NCBI GenBank assembly: GCA_963757125.1
Contig: CAVWQP010000009.1
Span: forward strand, 186,001 to 250,000
DNA from: CAVVSD01 sp963757125
GTDB lineage: Bacteria; Actinomycetota; Thermoleophilia; Solirubrobacterales; Solirubrobacteraceae
Reading direction: 5' to 3'
DNA: 64,000 bases
The first letter of the stretch is position 1. The number at the start of each line of letters is the position of its first letter. Positions 1 to 8,512 of this stretch are shown here, in pieces. Both the position numbers and the translations under genes were made by a program. The notes under the pieces are model-generated. The model searched no databases. It had not been told where the DNA came from and worked only from the letters and a program-made list of their open reading frames with translations.

Positions 1-586
1 CGGTGAGCGCCACGCGCTCGCCGCGCGAGAGCCCGGATGCGGGCTCGTCGAGCAGCATGAGCGTCGGCTCGGTGGCGCGGGCCATCGCGACCTCCAGCTG
101 ACGCTGCTCCCCGTGGGAGATGTTCCCGACGAGGTCGCCGATCTTGTTCTCCAGGCCGACGAGCCTGGCCAGGTCGCGGGCGCGCTCGCGCATCTCGCCG
201 TCGGCGGCCTTGCGGCGGAACATCCGCAGATGGCCCTCGCGGGAGCCGAGCACGGCGAGGTAGAGGTTGTCCTCCACGCTCAGGCCGAGGAACAGCCGCG
301 ACTTCTGGTACGTCCGCCCCATCCCGAGCCGGGTGCGCCCGGCCGACGAGACGGTGCCGATGTCCCACCCCTGGAACTCGACCGTCCCGGAGGTCTGCGG
401 GATGTCCCCGGAGATGAGGTTGAACAGCGTCGTCTTCCCGGCGCCGTTGGGGCCGAGGATCGCGCGGCGCTCGCCGCGCGCGACGTCGAGATCGACGTCG
501 CGCACGGCGTGCAGTCCGCCGAACCGCCGGCCGACCCCGCGCAGGCGCAGGATCGGACCGGACGGCTCTGTGACGACATCCGTCAC
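1..586 (-). CDS. livG: Branched-chain amino acid ABC transporter ATP-binding protein (LivG-type), partial
   Basis: ATPase of a LivFGHMK-type importer, acting at the cytoplasmic face of the LivH/LivM permease. The gene is cut by the left edge, so only about 195 N-terminal residues are seen. Walker A GPNGAGKT lies at residues 45-52, the ABC signature ISHGEQ near 155 and Walker B LMLLDEP near 175. The GTG start at 586 is chosen because it is the first start after the stop of livK (11 nt away) and puts Walker A at the usual place. It is the fourth gene of the liv operon; livF probably follows outside the window. The substrate need not be an amino acid, since this class also imports amides, urea and aromatics. 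Confidence 0.9.
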   Translation of the reverse strand, partial: MTDVVTEPSGPILRLRGVGRRFGGLHAVRDVDLDVARGERRAILGPNGAGKTTLFNLISGDIPQTSGTVEFQGWDIGTVSSAGRTRLGMGRTYQKSRLFLGLSVEDNLYLAVLGSREGHLRMFRRKAADGEMRERARDLARLVGLENKIGDLVGNISHGEQRQLEVAMARATEPTLMLLDEPASGLSRGERVALT

Positions 587-596
587 GTCGTGGCCT

Positions 597-2117
597 CTAG
601 CCGCCGACGACCTTGACGGACTGGCCCTTGCCGACCCACGGGAGGTCGCGCTTCTCACACGTGGGCGACTTGCGGCCGGGCGGCGGCGTGTCAGGCCCGA
701 ACGTCCCGCCGAACGTCTGATCGACGTCGGGGATCGCCTTGACCGTCTTCACCGCGAGCTTGCCGCTCTTCTGGTAGAGCTGCTGGTCGAAGACCGTCAG
801 GACCGCCTGGCGGTTGTCGTCCAGCTTGATGTTGCCGTACGGCGCGGGCAGCTCCGTCTTCGCCAGCGCAGCCTGGAGCTTGCTCTGGTCGGAGATGTCG
901 CCCTTCACGGCCTCGAGGCCCTTGATGAGGCCCCACGTGTTCACGTAGTAGCCGTACGTGAACGTGCTCGACGCCTGCGGCGCCGCGTCCCCACCCGGCT
1001 TGATCGTGGTGAACCACTTGCCGATGATGTTGTTCGCGTAGTCCTGGGCCGCAGGCGTGTCCAGGTCGCCGGCCGTGCCTGCGCCGCCGATGAACACGTT
1101 CGCGACACGCGGGCCGAGCTGCTCGAACTGACCAGGCGTGCCCCAGAACAGGTTGCCCTGGAACTTCTTGGGATCGATCGGGCCCTTGGACTGCTCGTAG
1201 GCCTTCAGGTACGGGATGAGACCCGCGCCGCCGACCGCCACGAACACGCCGTCGACGTCCGTGGGCGTCTGCTGGGCGTAGGACGAGTAGTCGGTCGTGT
1301 TCAGCGGCGGGAAGATCCGCTTCGTGACCTGGCCGCCCACCGCGCAGAACTCCGCGATGAAGCCGGCTGCCGACGTCCAGCCGAAGCTGTAGTCGTCCGC
1401 CACGACCGCGGCGGTCTTCCAGCCGAGCTGGTTGAACGCGATGTCGCCGAGACCGGCGTTCCACTGCGCGCCGTCGCCGTTGAAGCGGAAGAAGTTCGGC
1501 GCCTGCACCTTGAGCGTCGTGTCCTGCGCGCCCGCGGAGCCGTCGACGAACGTCTTGTCCGGGTGCTGCTTGGCGTAGTTGGCGATCGCGATCGACTCGT
1601 CACCGGACAGCGGGCCGATCATGACGTCGGCGTCCAGCTGCTCCATGAGCCGGCGCGTCTCCTTGATGGCCGTGTCCGCGGTGTCGTCCCCGCAGCCCAC
1701 GCCGACGAGCTTGAGCGGGTGATCGCCGATGGCGCCGCCCGTCCAGCCCTTCTTCGGATCCGTCTTGCTGACCGGGGTCGCGCCCGCGAACTGCGAGAGC
1801 GCGGAGACGGCTCCGGCCATGTTCTGCTGGTCGAACGCGCCGAACGCGCCCTTGCACTCGGACATGATCGCGATCTTGATCGGCGTGCCCGAGGCGATGG
1901 CGACCGGCTTGACCGCCGGCTGCGGGTCAGGCCACGTGATCGTGGACGGCGCGCTCGCGACCGTCTTCTCGGGGGTCGACGAGCTGTTGTCGCCGCTGCC
2001 TCCGCCACTGTCGTTGCTGTTGTCGCTTCCGCAGCCGGCCGCCGCCAACGCGGCCACCCCGAATGCGACTGCGAGCCAGGTCCTACCCCGGCCCAGACCT
2101 CCTCCACCTGCTCCCAT
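597..2117 (-). CDS. ABC transporter substrate-binding lipoprotein (LivK-type, periplasmic-binding family 6)
   Basis: Extracytoplasmic solute receptor of the liv importer, 506 residues. The N terminus has a short charged segment, a hydrophobic stretch and a lipobox-like ALAAAGC with Cys29, followed by a Ser/Asn/Gly-rich tether, as in lipid-anchored receptors of Gram-positive lineages. The body begins with the family start (PIKIAIMSECKGAFG) and continues as a full-length receptor. The ATG at 2117 has a good GAGGAG ribosome site. The open frame runs far upstream into livM and livH, but that is read-through across frameshifted genes. Its place between livM and livG supports the role. The ligand is unknown; the neighbouring catabolic genes suggest an amide or heterocyclic carboxylate rather than leucine. 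Confidence 0.9.
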   Translation of the reverse strand: MGAGGGGLGRGRTWLAVAFGVAALAAAGCGSDNSNDSGGGSGDNSSSTPEKTVASAPSTITWPDPQPAVKPVAIASGTPIKIAIMSECKGAFGAFDQQNMAGAVSALSQFAGATPVSKTDPKKGWTGGAIGDHPLKLVGVGCGDDTADTAIKETRRLMEQLDADVMIGPLSGDESIAIANYAKQHPDKTFVDGSAGAQDTTLKVQAPNFFRFNGDGAQWNAGLGDIAFNQLGWKTAAVVADDYSFGWTSAAGFIAEFCAVGGQVTKRIFPPLNTTDYSSYAQQTPTDVDGVFVAVGGAGLIPYLKAYEQSKGPIDPKKFQGNLFWGTPGQFEQLGPRVANVFIGGAGTAGDLDTPAAQDYANNIIGKWFTTIKPGGDAAPQASSTFTYGYYVNTWGLIKGLEAVKGDISDQSKLQAALAKTELPAPYGNIKLDDNRQAVLTVFDQQLYQKSGKLAVKTVKAIPDVDQTFGGTFGPDTPPPGRKSPTCEKRDLPWVGKGQSVKVVGG

Positions 2118-2149
2118 CCTGTGCTCCCTCCTCGGTGAAATCAAAGCCT

Positions 2150-3182
2150 TCACCCGACGGGTGTGGGCTCTCCAGAGCCTCTCTCCTGCGTGATGTCCCC
2201 GACCACCGGGCGTCGTCCGCGACCTGACGTGAACCGCTCCCACAGGCCCATGAGGCCGCTGGGGGAGACGAGGACGATCACGAGGAAGACGACGCCGATG
2301 AGCGTGTGGAACCGGTCCGAGATGAGGCCGATGTCCGGCGCGTAGTTGTTGATGACGACGAACACCAGCGCGCCGAGCCATGCGCCCTCCAGGCGGTACA
2401 GCCCGCCGATGACGGCGATCACCAGGACGTCGATGGTCGCCGACAGGCCGATGGTGGAGGGCGCGATCTGCGCGTTCCACCAGACGAAGAGGATGCCGCC
2501 GACGGCGGCGATCAGGCCGGCGAACGCGAACGCCAGCGTGCGGTGCCACGCGACGGAGTAGCCGAGCGAGCGCATCCGCACGGGGTCGTCGCGGATGCCC
2601 TGCAGCGTGAGCCCGAACGGCGTGCGCACGACGTAGCTTCAGCAGGGCGTAGACGCCGCCCGCGATCGCGAGCGTGACGAAGTAGAGGCGCTCCGGATGC
2701 GCCGTCCGGCTCAGGAAGTCCGGGATCGGGATGCCGCTGATACCGCCGAAGCCGGAGATGTTCGTCACCTGGCCGAAGACGAGGTTGCCGATCACCGAGA
2801 AGACCAGCGTGATCATCAGGAAGTAGATCCCGTAGCTGCGGCTGGCCAGCGCGCCGAAGATGAACGCGACGGCGACGGCGATGAGGATCGCGACGGCGAT
2901 CCCGGGCACCTCGGCCCAGCCCAGGTTGAGGCCCTTCGTGTTGCCGTTCGTCGTCAGGTTCCCGAGCGCGAACCCCGCGACGCCGTAGATCGCGACCTGC
3001 GCGAGGGAGACCATGCCGCCGTAGGCCGACAGGAAGATGAGGCTCGCCGCGACGACGCCGAGGATCAGCATCTGCGTCAGCAGCGCGGCGATCCAGTACT
3101 CGCTCAGCACGAGCGGCGCGAGCAGCAGGACGACGAGGATGCCGATGCCGACGCCGCGGTCCAGCGTCACGTCCTTGTTCAT
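2150..3182 (-). pseudogene. livM: Branched-chain amino acid ABC transporter permease LivM, frameshifted
   Basis: Second permease subunit of the importer. The start ATG (3182) overlaps the livH stop as ATGA. The N-terminal part reads in one frame as hydrophobic helices (GVGIGILVVLLLAPLVLSEY, then IFLSAYGGMVSLAQVAIYG), up to GGVYALLK near 2640. The C-terminal part, from VVRTPFGLTLQGIRDDPVRM to the stop at 2150, lies in another frame. Removing one C near 2636 would restore a continuous protein of about 343 residues, the normal LivM length. Both halves keep family sequence without internal decay, so this is either a very recent mutation or a one-base sequencing error. Confidence 0.82.
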
Positions 3183-4260
3183 GCAGGTCGCCCGAAGAGG
3201 CCGAGCGGGCGGATCGCGAGCACGATCGCCAGCAGGATGAACGTGAAGATGATCGAGTAGAAGGTGTAGTCCGCCGGCAGGTAGGCGGCGGTGAAGTTCG
3301 TGACCAGGCCGAGCAGCAGCGCGCCGATCGCGGCGCCGCCGAGCGAGCCCATGCCGCCGATGATCACGACGATGAGCGAGTTGAGCAGCCAGTTGGCATC
3401 GACCCCGGGCGCGAGGCTCGCGAACGACCCGCCGATGGCGCCGCCCAGCCCGGCCAGGCCGGAATCCCACGGCGAACGCGATCGCGAACGTCAGCTGGAT
3501 GTTGATCCCGGTCGCCGAGACCATGTCGCGGTCGTCCACGCCCGCGCGGATGACCATGCCGGTGCGGGTCCGCTTGAGCCAGAACCAGAGCGCCGAGGCC
3601 GACCGCCAGGCCGATGCCCAGGATGACGAGCCGGGTCAGCGTGTACTGCGTCTCGTAGATCTTGAGGTCGACGAACTTGTCGAACGTGCCCGGCCACGAG
3701 ATGTCCTTCGGGATGCCGCCGAAGTGGGCGAGCATCTGGTCGGCGAGGATGATCGAGACAGCGATCGTGATGAGCGCCTGGCGCAGGTCCTGCCCCTGGT
3801 TCCAGCGCAGGAGGAGCTGCTGCATGATCAGGCCGGCGGCGGCGATGATCGCGACCGCGACGATCGTCGGCACGATCCACTGGGTGAAGTTGACCTGCGC
3901 GCTGGAGAGGCCGACGTCGGAGCCGACGCCCACCATGTTGCGCTGGACGCGCAGCGCGATGTAGCCGCCGAGCAGGAAGAAGGCGCCGTGGGCCATGTTC
4001 ACGACCCGCATGAGCCCGAACACGAGGGTGAAGCCGCTCGCGACGACGAAGTAGAGCGCCGCGGCCGTGAGGCCGTTCAGCAGCGTGATGAAGAAGTCCT
4101 TCGGGTCCGAGACCGCCGAGCCGAAGCTCGTGCCCGACGCGATGAACAGCACCCAGACGATGGGGAACACGATCAGCGCGACCACGAGCGTGCGCTTCGT
4201 GTTGCGCAGCGCTGCAGACCCGGCGATCCCGCGGCGACCGTACGTCGGCGTTGCGCTGAT
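3179..4260 (-). pseudogene. livH: Branched-chain amino acid ABC transporter permease LivH, two frameshifts
   Basis: First permease subunit. It is recognised from LNGLTAAALYFVVASGFTLV and MRVVNMAHGAFFLLGGYIAL in the N-terminal part, GINIQLTFAIAFAVG in the middle and VVIIGGMGSLGGAAIGALLL at the end. These three parts are in different frames. One break is near 3597 (before the segment reading ALWFWLKRTRTGMVI) and one near 3462 (in GGATTCC). A strong GAGAGGAGAGG ribosome site precedes position 4260, where the triplet is ATC rather than ATG; in-frame GTG codons lie further in. The start is therefore uncertain, and an ATC start or a base error are both possible. First gene of the liv operon. Confidence 0.8.
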
Positions 4261-4346
4261 AGCGCCTCTCCTCTCGCAGCTCGGCGGGCCCCGCGCGCAG
4301 GCAGGGTGCCCGATCCCTCTCTCCCGCGGACAGCGTCCGCGCCGCG

Positions 4347-4376
4347 ACCCTACGCGACGCGCCGCGAAGTCGTCAA
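4347..4376 (-). promoter_or_regulatory. Predicted sigma-70-type promoter of the liv operon
   Basis: On the minus strand TTGACG (4376-4371) and TAGGGT (4352-4347) are separated by 18 bases, about 85 bases before livH. The GntR operator-like site lies immediately upstream of the -35 box, a position suited to activation or looping control. Confidence 0.6.
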
Positions 4377-4377
4377 G

Positions 4378-4398
4378 TGGTTTTGCCAATTTCCCTAG
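4378..4398. promoter_or_regulatory. GntR operator-like site upstream of livH
   Basis: TGGTTTTGCCA (a TGG-N5-CCA dyad, as used by FadR/PdhR-type GntR proteins) followed by ATTTCCCTAG. Nearly the same 20 bases occur in the same orientation at 5138-5158, on the other side of the gntR gene. It overlaps the last codons of gntR and abuts the liv -35 box. Confidence 0.6.
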
Positions 4399-5096
4399 CG
4401 ATCGACGCCGCGTCCGATGAGGACGCCGCGGATGTGCATGAGGTGGGCGGCCATCGCCTCGCGTGCGAGCACCGGGTCGTGCGCCTCGAGGGCGTCGAGG
4501 ATGGCCAGGTGCTCGTGTGCCGTGCGCCGCGTGACGCCCGGCCGTGTGGAGCTGATCGTCCGCCCGCGCAGCGAGAGGTCCGCGATGCCGTCGAGGACGG
4601 AGAGCAGCATCGTGCTGCGCGCGGCGACGTGGATGGCGCGGTGGAACTCCGCGTCGACGAGGATGAAGGTCGCGGGCTCGGAGATCGCGTGCTCCATGCG
4701 CTCGACCAGCTCGTGCAGGCCGGCCAGCTCGTCGTCCGTGATACGCGCCGCTGCGCGCTCCGTGACCGATGGTTCCAGGAGAAGCCGGATCTCGAAGAGC
4801 TCCTCGATCGGCGCGTCCTGCAGGTCGATCGTCAGCGTCAGGGGGTCGCCGACGGGCTCCTGGCGCACGACGAACGTCCCCGCGCCGTGACGTGTCTCGA
4901 GCATCCCCATGATCACGAGTCCACGGACCGCCTCGCGCAACGTCGGGCGCGAGACGCCGAGGCGGGTGGCGAGCGCGCGCTCGGGCGGCAGCTTGTCCCC
5001 CGGCTGGAGGGCGCCGGAGCCGATCAGCCCCTTCAGGTGCTCCGCGGCATCGTGCGCGAGCGACCTGCGGTCGAGAGCCTGGAAGGCGTCCGCCAT
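4395..5096 (-). CDS. GntR-family (FadR/FCD subfamily) transcriptional regulator
   Basis: DNA-binding regulator of 233 residues. It has an N-terminal winged helix-turn-helix (PPERALATRLGVSRPTLREA, about residues 38-57) and a C-terminal all-helical FCD ligand domain with the typical metal-binding pattern (DAEFHRAIHVAA and a later AHEHLAILDAL). FCD regulators usually bind organic acids made in the pathway they control. It lies between the catabolic operon and the liv transporter, with a matching operator-like site on each side, so it probably controls its own gene and the transporter. The ATG at 5096 has TAGGCT exactly 6 nt upstream and no ribosome site, consistent with a leaderless transcript. 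Confidence 0.92.
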   Translation of the reverse strand: MADAFQALDRRSLAHDAAEHLKGLIGSGALQPGDKLPPERALATRLGVSRPTLREAVRGLVIMGMLETRHGAGTFVVRQEPVGDPLTLTIDLQDAPIEELFEIRLLLEPSVTERAAARITDDELAGLHELVERMEHAISEPATFILVDAEFHRAIHVAARSTMLLSVLDGIADLSLRGRTISSTRPGVTRRTAHEHLAILDALEAHDPVLAREAMAAHLMHIRGVLIGRGVDR

Positions 5097-5102
5097 GCGC
5101 GG

Positions 5103-5108
5103 AGCCTA
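5103..5108 (-). promoter_or_regulatory. -10 box of gntR, leaderless type
   Basis: TAGGCT on the minus strand, 6 nt before the ATG at 5096. Its -35 region would fall inside the perfect palindrome at 5117-5132. Confidence 0.5.
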
Positions 5109-5116
5109 GACGGGAA

Positions 5117-5132
5117 CCACTGCATGCAGTGG
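5117..5132. promoter_or_regulatory. Perfect 16-bp palindrome over the gntR -35 region
   Basis: CCACTGCATGCAGTGG is self-complementary over its whole length, 21 bp before the gntR start. Its position over the -35 region suggests an operator, either for GntR itself or for a second regulator. Confidence 0.55.
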
Positions 5133-5137
5133 AAAAT

Positions 5138-5158
5138 TGGCTTTACCAGTTTCCCTGA
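5138..5158. promoter_or_regulatory. GntR operator-like site upstream of gntR
   Basis: TGGCTTTACCAGTTTCCCTG matches the site at 4378 at 16 of 20 positions and keeps the TGG-N5-CCA dyad. It overlaps the last codons of the amidase gene. Inferred autoregulatory site. Confidence 0.6.
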
Positions 5159-6366
5159 TACTCCAACGCGAGCGCGGCGGCGATGACGGTCGCGACGTCG
5201 CGACCGGCGATCTGGAGGCCGCCGATCGCGATCGCGGGCCATCCGAGGTAGCTGAACGGGCGCGTGTAGGCAGAGACGGCGAGGCGGACGTCGAGCTCGT
5301 CCACGCCCGCCGGCGGCAGCTCCTCGACGCCGAGCGTGGGGGACACGAGCAGGTCGACGCCGGGCTCGCGCGCGGCGTGCGCCCGCCACGCGTGCAGCGC
5401 CGCCAGCCCCGCCTGGTAGTCGTCGTCGCTCACCAGCAGCGCGCCGTCGAGCTTCGCCCGGATCGTCGGCCCGTACTCGTCGCGGCGGCTGGGGAACGTC
5501 GCGGCGTGCGACCGCGCCGCCTCGGCGTTGAACACCGCCCACGTGTCGCCCTCCGGCGTGGGCAGGACGGCCTCCTGCACGTCGGCGCCGAGCGCCCGCA
5601 GGCGCTCCGCGTGGGCGAGGGCGCGTTCGTCGCGCGGCCCCGCGGACGCGACCGGCGCGAGATCGGGCACCGCCGTGAGCAGCCCGACGCGCAGGCCGCG
5701 CATCCCCGGCTCGGGGACCGGCGTGCCGGTGAGGACGGAGTACGCCAGCGCGCAGTCGGCGACGGTCCTCGCCATCGGACCGACCGTGTCGAAGCTGGGG
5801 ACGAGCGGGAAGACGCCCTCGACGGACACCGCGCCGATCGGGGTCTTGAGCCCGACGATCCCGCAGGCGCCGGCCGGCATCCGCACGGACCCGCCGGTGT
5901 CGGTGCCGAGCGTGAGCGGCACCATCCCGGCGGCGAGCGCCACCGCGTTGCCGCTGCTCGAGCCTCCGGCGATGCGGTCGGGCGCCGTCGGGTTGATCGG
6001 GTCGCCGTAGAACGTGTTCTGACCGCAGGTGCCCCAGGCGAACTCGTCGGCGTTGGCCTTGCCGACGACGATCGCGCCCTCCGCCTCCAGCGCGGCCACC
6101 GACGCCGCGGTGCGCTCCGGCACGTGCTCGGCGTACAGCGACGACGCGTAGGTCGTGCGGATCCCGGCGGTGTCGAAGAGGTCCTTGACGAGCAGCGGGA
6201 CGCCGGCCAGCCGGCCGCTCACGCCGCTCCGGGCGCGCGCGAGCGCCTCGTCGCCACAGAGCGTGATGACCGCCCGCAGCTCGCGCTGCGCCTCGATGCG
6301 CGACAGGGCGTCCTGCACCGCCTCGACGGGGGACACGGCGCCGGCGGCGATCTCCGTGGCGTTCAT
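5143..6366 (-). CDS. Amidase-signature family hydrolase
   Basis: Cytoplasmic amidohydrolase of 407 residues that would cleave a carboxamide to acid plus ammonia. The Ser-cisSer-Lys triad is visible: Lys61 in LLVKDLF, cis-Ser137 in AGGSSSGNA and nucleophile Ser160 in GTDTGGSVRMPAG. Length is slightly short for the family (450-500), mostly by loss at the C terminus. The start ATG overlaps the stop of the ThDP gene (ATGA), so it is the last, translationally coupled gene of the catabolic operon. It is not GatA: there are no gatB/gatC neighbours. The substrate is unknown; the context suggests an amide intermediate or the imported compound. Confidence 0.9.
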   Translation of the reverse strand: MNATEIAAGAVSPVEAVQDALSRIEAQRELRAVITLCGDEALARARSGVSGRLAGVPLLVKDLFDTAGIRTTYASSLYAEHVPERTAASVAALEAEGAIVVGKANADEFAWGTCGQNTFYGDPINPTAPDRIAGGSSSGNAVALAAGMVPLTLGTDTGGSVRMPAGACGIVGLKTPIGAVSVEGVFPLVPSFDTVGPMARTVADCALAYSVLTGTPVPEPGMRGLRVGLLTAVPDLAPVASAGPRDERALAHAERLRALGADVQEAVLPTPEGDTWAVFNAEAARSHAATFPSRRDEYGPTIRAKLDGALLVSDDDYQAGLAALHAWRAHAAREPGVDLLVSPTLGVEELPPAGVDELDVRLAVSAYTRPFSYLGWPAIAIGGLQIAGRDVATVIAAALALEYQGNW

Positions 6367-8018
6367 CGTGCGGCCGCGTCGCGGATCGCGTCCAGGGTCC
6401 CGCGCGGTGTGATCGCCTGCGGATCGACGCGCAGCTCGACGAGCGCCGGACGCCCGCAGGCCAGGGCCTCGTCGAGCGCGGCCCCCACGTCCTCGGAGCG
6501 CTCGACGAGCGCGCCGTGCGCGCCGAACGCCCGGGCGTAGGCGGCGAAGTCCGGGTTGCGCAGGTCCGTCGCGAAGACGCGGCCCGGGTAGCGGCGCTCC
6601 TGGTGCATGCGGATCGTGCCGTACATCCCGTTGTTCACGACGAGCACGACGATCGGCAGGTCCTCCTGGACCGCGGTCGCGAGCTCCTGCCCCGTCATGA
6701 GGAAGTCGCCGTCGCCGGCGATGCAGACCACGGGCCGGTCCGGGTGCACGGCCTTCGCGGCGACCGCGGCCGGGACGCCGTAGCCCATCGAGCCGCTGCG
6801 CGGCGCGAGCTGGGTCCCGTGGCGGCGGAACTCGAAGTAGCGATGCGCCCAGATCGAGAAGTTGCCCGCGCCGTTCGTGAGGATCGCGTCGGGCCCCAGC
6901 CGCTCGCGCAGCGCCGCCATGACGGCGGACATCTGCAGCGCGCCCGGGAGCTCGACGACCTCCTGGAGGTTGCGCTCGTACTCGGCGTGGGCCGCCTCGA
7001 GCAGCCCCTCGCGTGCCGTGGCCGGCGCGAGCTTCGCCGCCGCGGCCGCGAACGACTCGAGCTCGCAGGCGACGCCGAGCTCCGGCTGGTACACGGCCCC
7101 GAGCAGGCCGGGGTCGGGATGCACGTGGACCAGCCGCTGCGCCGGCGCCGGCGGGCGCAGGAGGGTGTAGCCGTCCGTCGTGATCTCGCTCAGGCGCCCG
7201 CCGATCGCGAGCAGCACGTCGGCGTCGCGGATCCGCGACGCGAGCGCCGGGTCCATCCCGAGCCCCGCGTGGCCCGCGTAGGCGGGCGAGCGGTTGTCGA
7301 CGTAGTCCTGGCAGCGGAACGAGGCGGCCACGGGGATGCGCTGCGCCTCGCAGAACGCCGCGACGTCGAGGCCGGTCCGCGCCGTCCAGCCGCCCTCGCC
7401 GACGATCGCCAGCGGGCGCTCCGCGCGCTCGAGCATCTCCGACAGGTGCGCCATCGCCGCGTCGCCCGGCGGCGTGGCGGCGAGGGGGCGGTGCGGGGCC
7501 GCGTCGGGCACGTCGACGACGTCGGTGAGCATGTCCTCGGGCAGCGCGAGCACGACGGGCCCCGGCCGCCCGGACGTCGCGACCGCGAACGCGCGGGCGA
7601 CGAGCTCGGGGACCCGGGCCGCGTCGTCGATCTGCGCGACCCACTTCGCCATCGTCCCGAAGACGGCGCCGTAGTCGAGCTCCTGGAAGCCCTCGCGGCC
7701 GACGGCGTCGCGCGCGACCTGGCCCACGAGCAGGATCATCGGCGTCGAGTCCTGCGACGCGGTGTGCAGGCCGTTGGACGCGTGCGTCGCGCCCGGTCCG
7801 CGCGTGACGAGGCAGATGCCGGGGCGGCCGGTGAGCTTGCCGTAGGCGTCGGCCATGTTCGCCGCGCCGCCCTCGTGGCGCGTCACGACGAGTCGCATCG
7901 GTGCGTCGCGCAGCGCGTCGAGCACCGGCAGGTAGCTCTCACCGGGGACACCGAACGCCAGGTCGGCGCCGTGCAGGACGAGCTGGTCGACGAGGACCTG
8001 CCCGCCGCTGCGGCTCAC
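6363..8018 (-). CDS. Thiamine-diphosphate-dependent enzyme (acetolactate synthase/benzoylformate decarboxylase superfamily)
   Basis: 551-residue ThDP enzyme with the standard three-domain order. The N-terminal pyrimidine domain has catalytic Glu49 in TRHEGGAANMADAYG, the middle domain is Rossmann-like, and the C-terminal domain has the ThDP/Mg motif beginning GDGDFLMTGQE and ending VVNN. It resembles IlvB-type large subunits, but no small regulatory subunit is nearby and it sits in a catabolic operon, so decarboxylation or carboligation of a 2-oxo acid is more likely than valine synthesis. GTG start at 8018 overlaps the upstream stop (GTGA); the longer open frame upstream is read-through in the cupin gene. 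Confidence 0.88.
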   Translation of the reverse strand: MSRSGGQVLVDQLVLHGADLAFGVPGESYLPVLDALRDAPMRLVVTRHEGGAANMADAYGKLTGRPGICLVTRGPGATHASNGLHTASQDSTPMILLVGQVARDAVGREGFQELDYGAVFGTMAKWVAQIDDAARVPELVARAFAVATSGRPGPVVLALPEDMLTDVVDVPDAAPHRPLAATPPGDAAMAHLSEMLERAERPLAIVGEGGWTARTGLDVAAFCEAQRIPVAASFRCQDYVDNRSPAYAGHAGLGMDPALASRIRDADVLLAIGGRLSEITTDGYTLLRPPAPAQRLVHVHPDPGLLGAVYQPELGVACELESFAAAAAKLAPATAREGLLEAAHAEYERNLQEVVELPGALQMSAVMAALRERLGPDAILTNGAGNFSIWAHRYFEFRRHGTQLAPRSGSMGYGVPAAVAAKAVHPDRPVVCIAGDGDFLMTGQELATAVQEDLPIVVLVVNNGMYGTIRMHQERRYPGRVFATDLRNPDFAAYARAFGAHGALVERSEDVGAALDEALACGRPALVELRVDPQAITPRGTLDAIRDAAAR

Positions 8019-8512
8019 GGCCGGACCACCGGCTGCTCGAAGTACACCGTCGGACGCTGGGTCTTCGGCTTCTCCGCATCGGCGGGATCGACGTAGCTGA
8101 TCGTGCGCTTGCCGGCCCACTCCTCGGGCAGGAGGAGCACCCGTATGAAGGCGGACGGCTCGTCGGGGGTCGTGGTCGCGAGCACGGGATCCGGGCCGCG
8201 CTCGAACCACGGCTCACCGGGCCCGTACGTGTGCTGCTCGCCCTCGGAGTCGATCGTGATCTGCCCGAAGAGCAGGTAGCGGATCCCCGGCCCGGGGTGC
8301 GTGTGCCGGTAGGCGGTGCCGCCCGGCTCGAAGTCGATGCGGTCCAGCCGCATGATCCACGGCCCGTCGCCGAGGTCGACCTCGGCGGACATCAGCGCGC
8401 CGTCCGGCGCGTCCTCGGCGAGGGTCCAGACGAGCGTGGTGCCGTCCTCGAGCTCGCGGGTGACGGTGTTCGGGCCGCCGGAGCCGGCGCCCTTGGTGAG
8501 CGAGAGTCTCAA
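8015..8512 (-). CDS. Cupin-fold protein
   Basis: 165-residue protein with a single cupin domain: the first metal motif is visible as YRHTHPGPGIRYLLFGQ and a second half follows around GPGEPWFERG. Small cupins in catabolic operons act as dioxygenases, isomerases or decarboxylases, or bind an intermediate; the specific activity cannot be told. A TTG start at 8512 is proposed because it overlaps the SDR stop as TTGA, the same arrangement used elsewhere in this window; no ATG is available nearby. Its stop overlaps the GTG of the ThDP gene. Confidence 0.75.
   Translation of the reverse strand: MRLSLTKGAGSGGPNTVTRELEDGTTLVWTLAEDAPDGALMSAEVDLGDGPWIMRLDRIDFEPGGTAYRHTHPGPGIRYLLFGQITIDSEGEQHTYGPGEPWFERGPDPVLATTTPDEPSAFIRVLLLPEEWAGKRTISYVDPADAEKPKTQRPTVYFEQPVVRP

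Noticed and set aside
597..3557. One 986-codon frame spanning livK, livM and part of livH as a fusion protein
   Set aside because: It arises only because frameshifted livM/livH segments share the livK frame. livK has its own signal peptide, ATG and ribosome site.
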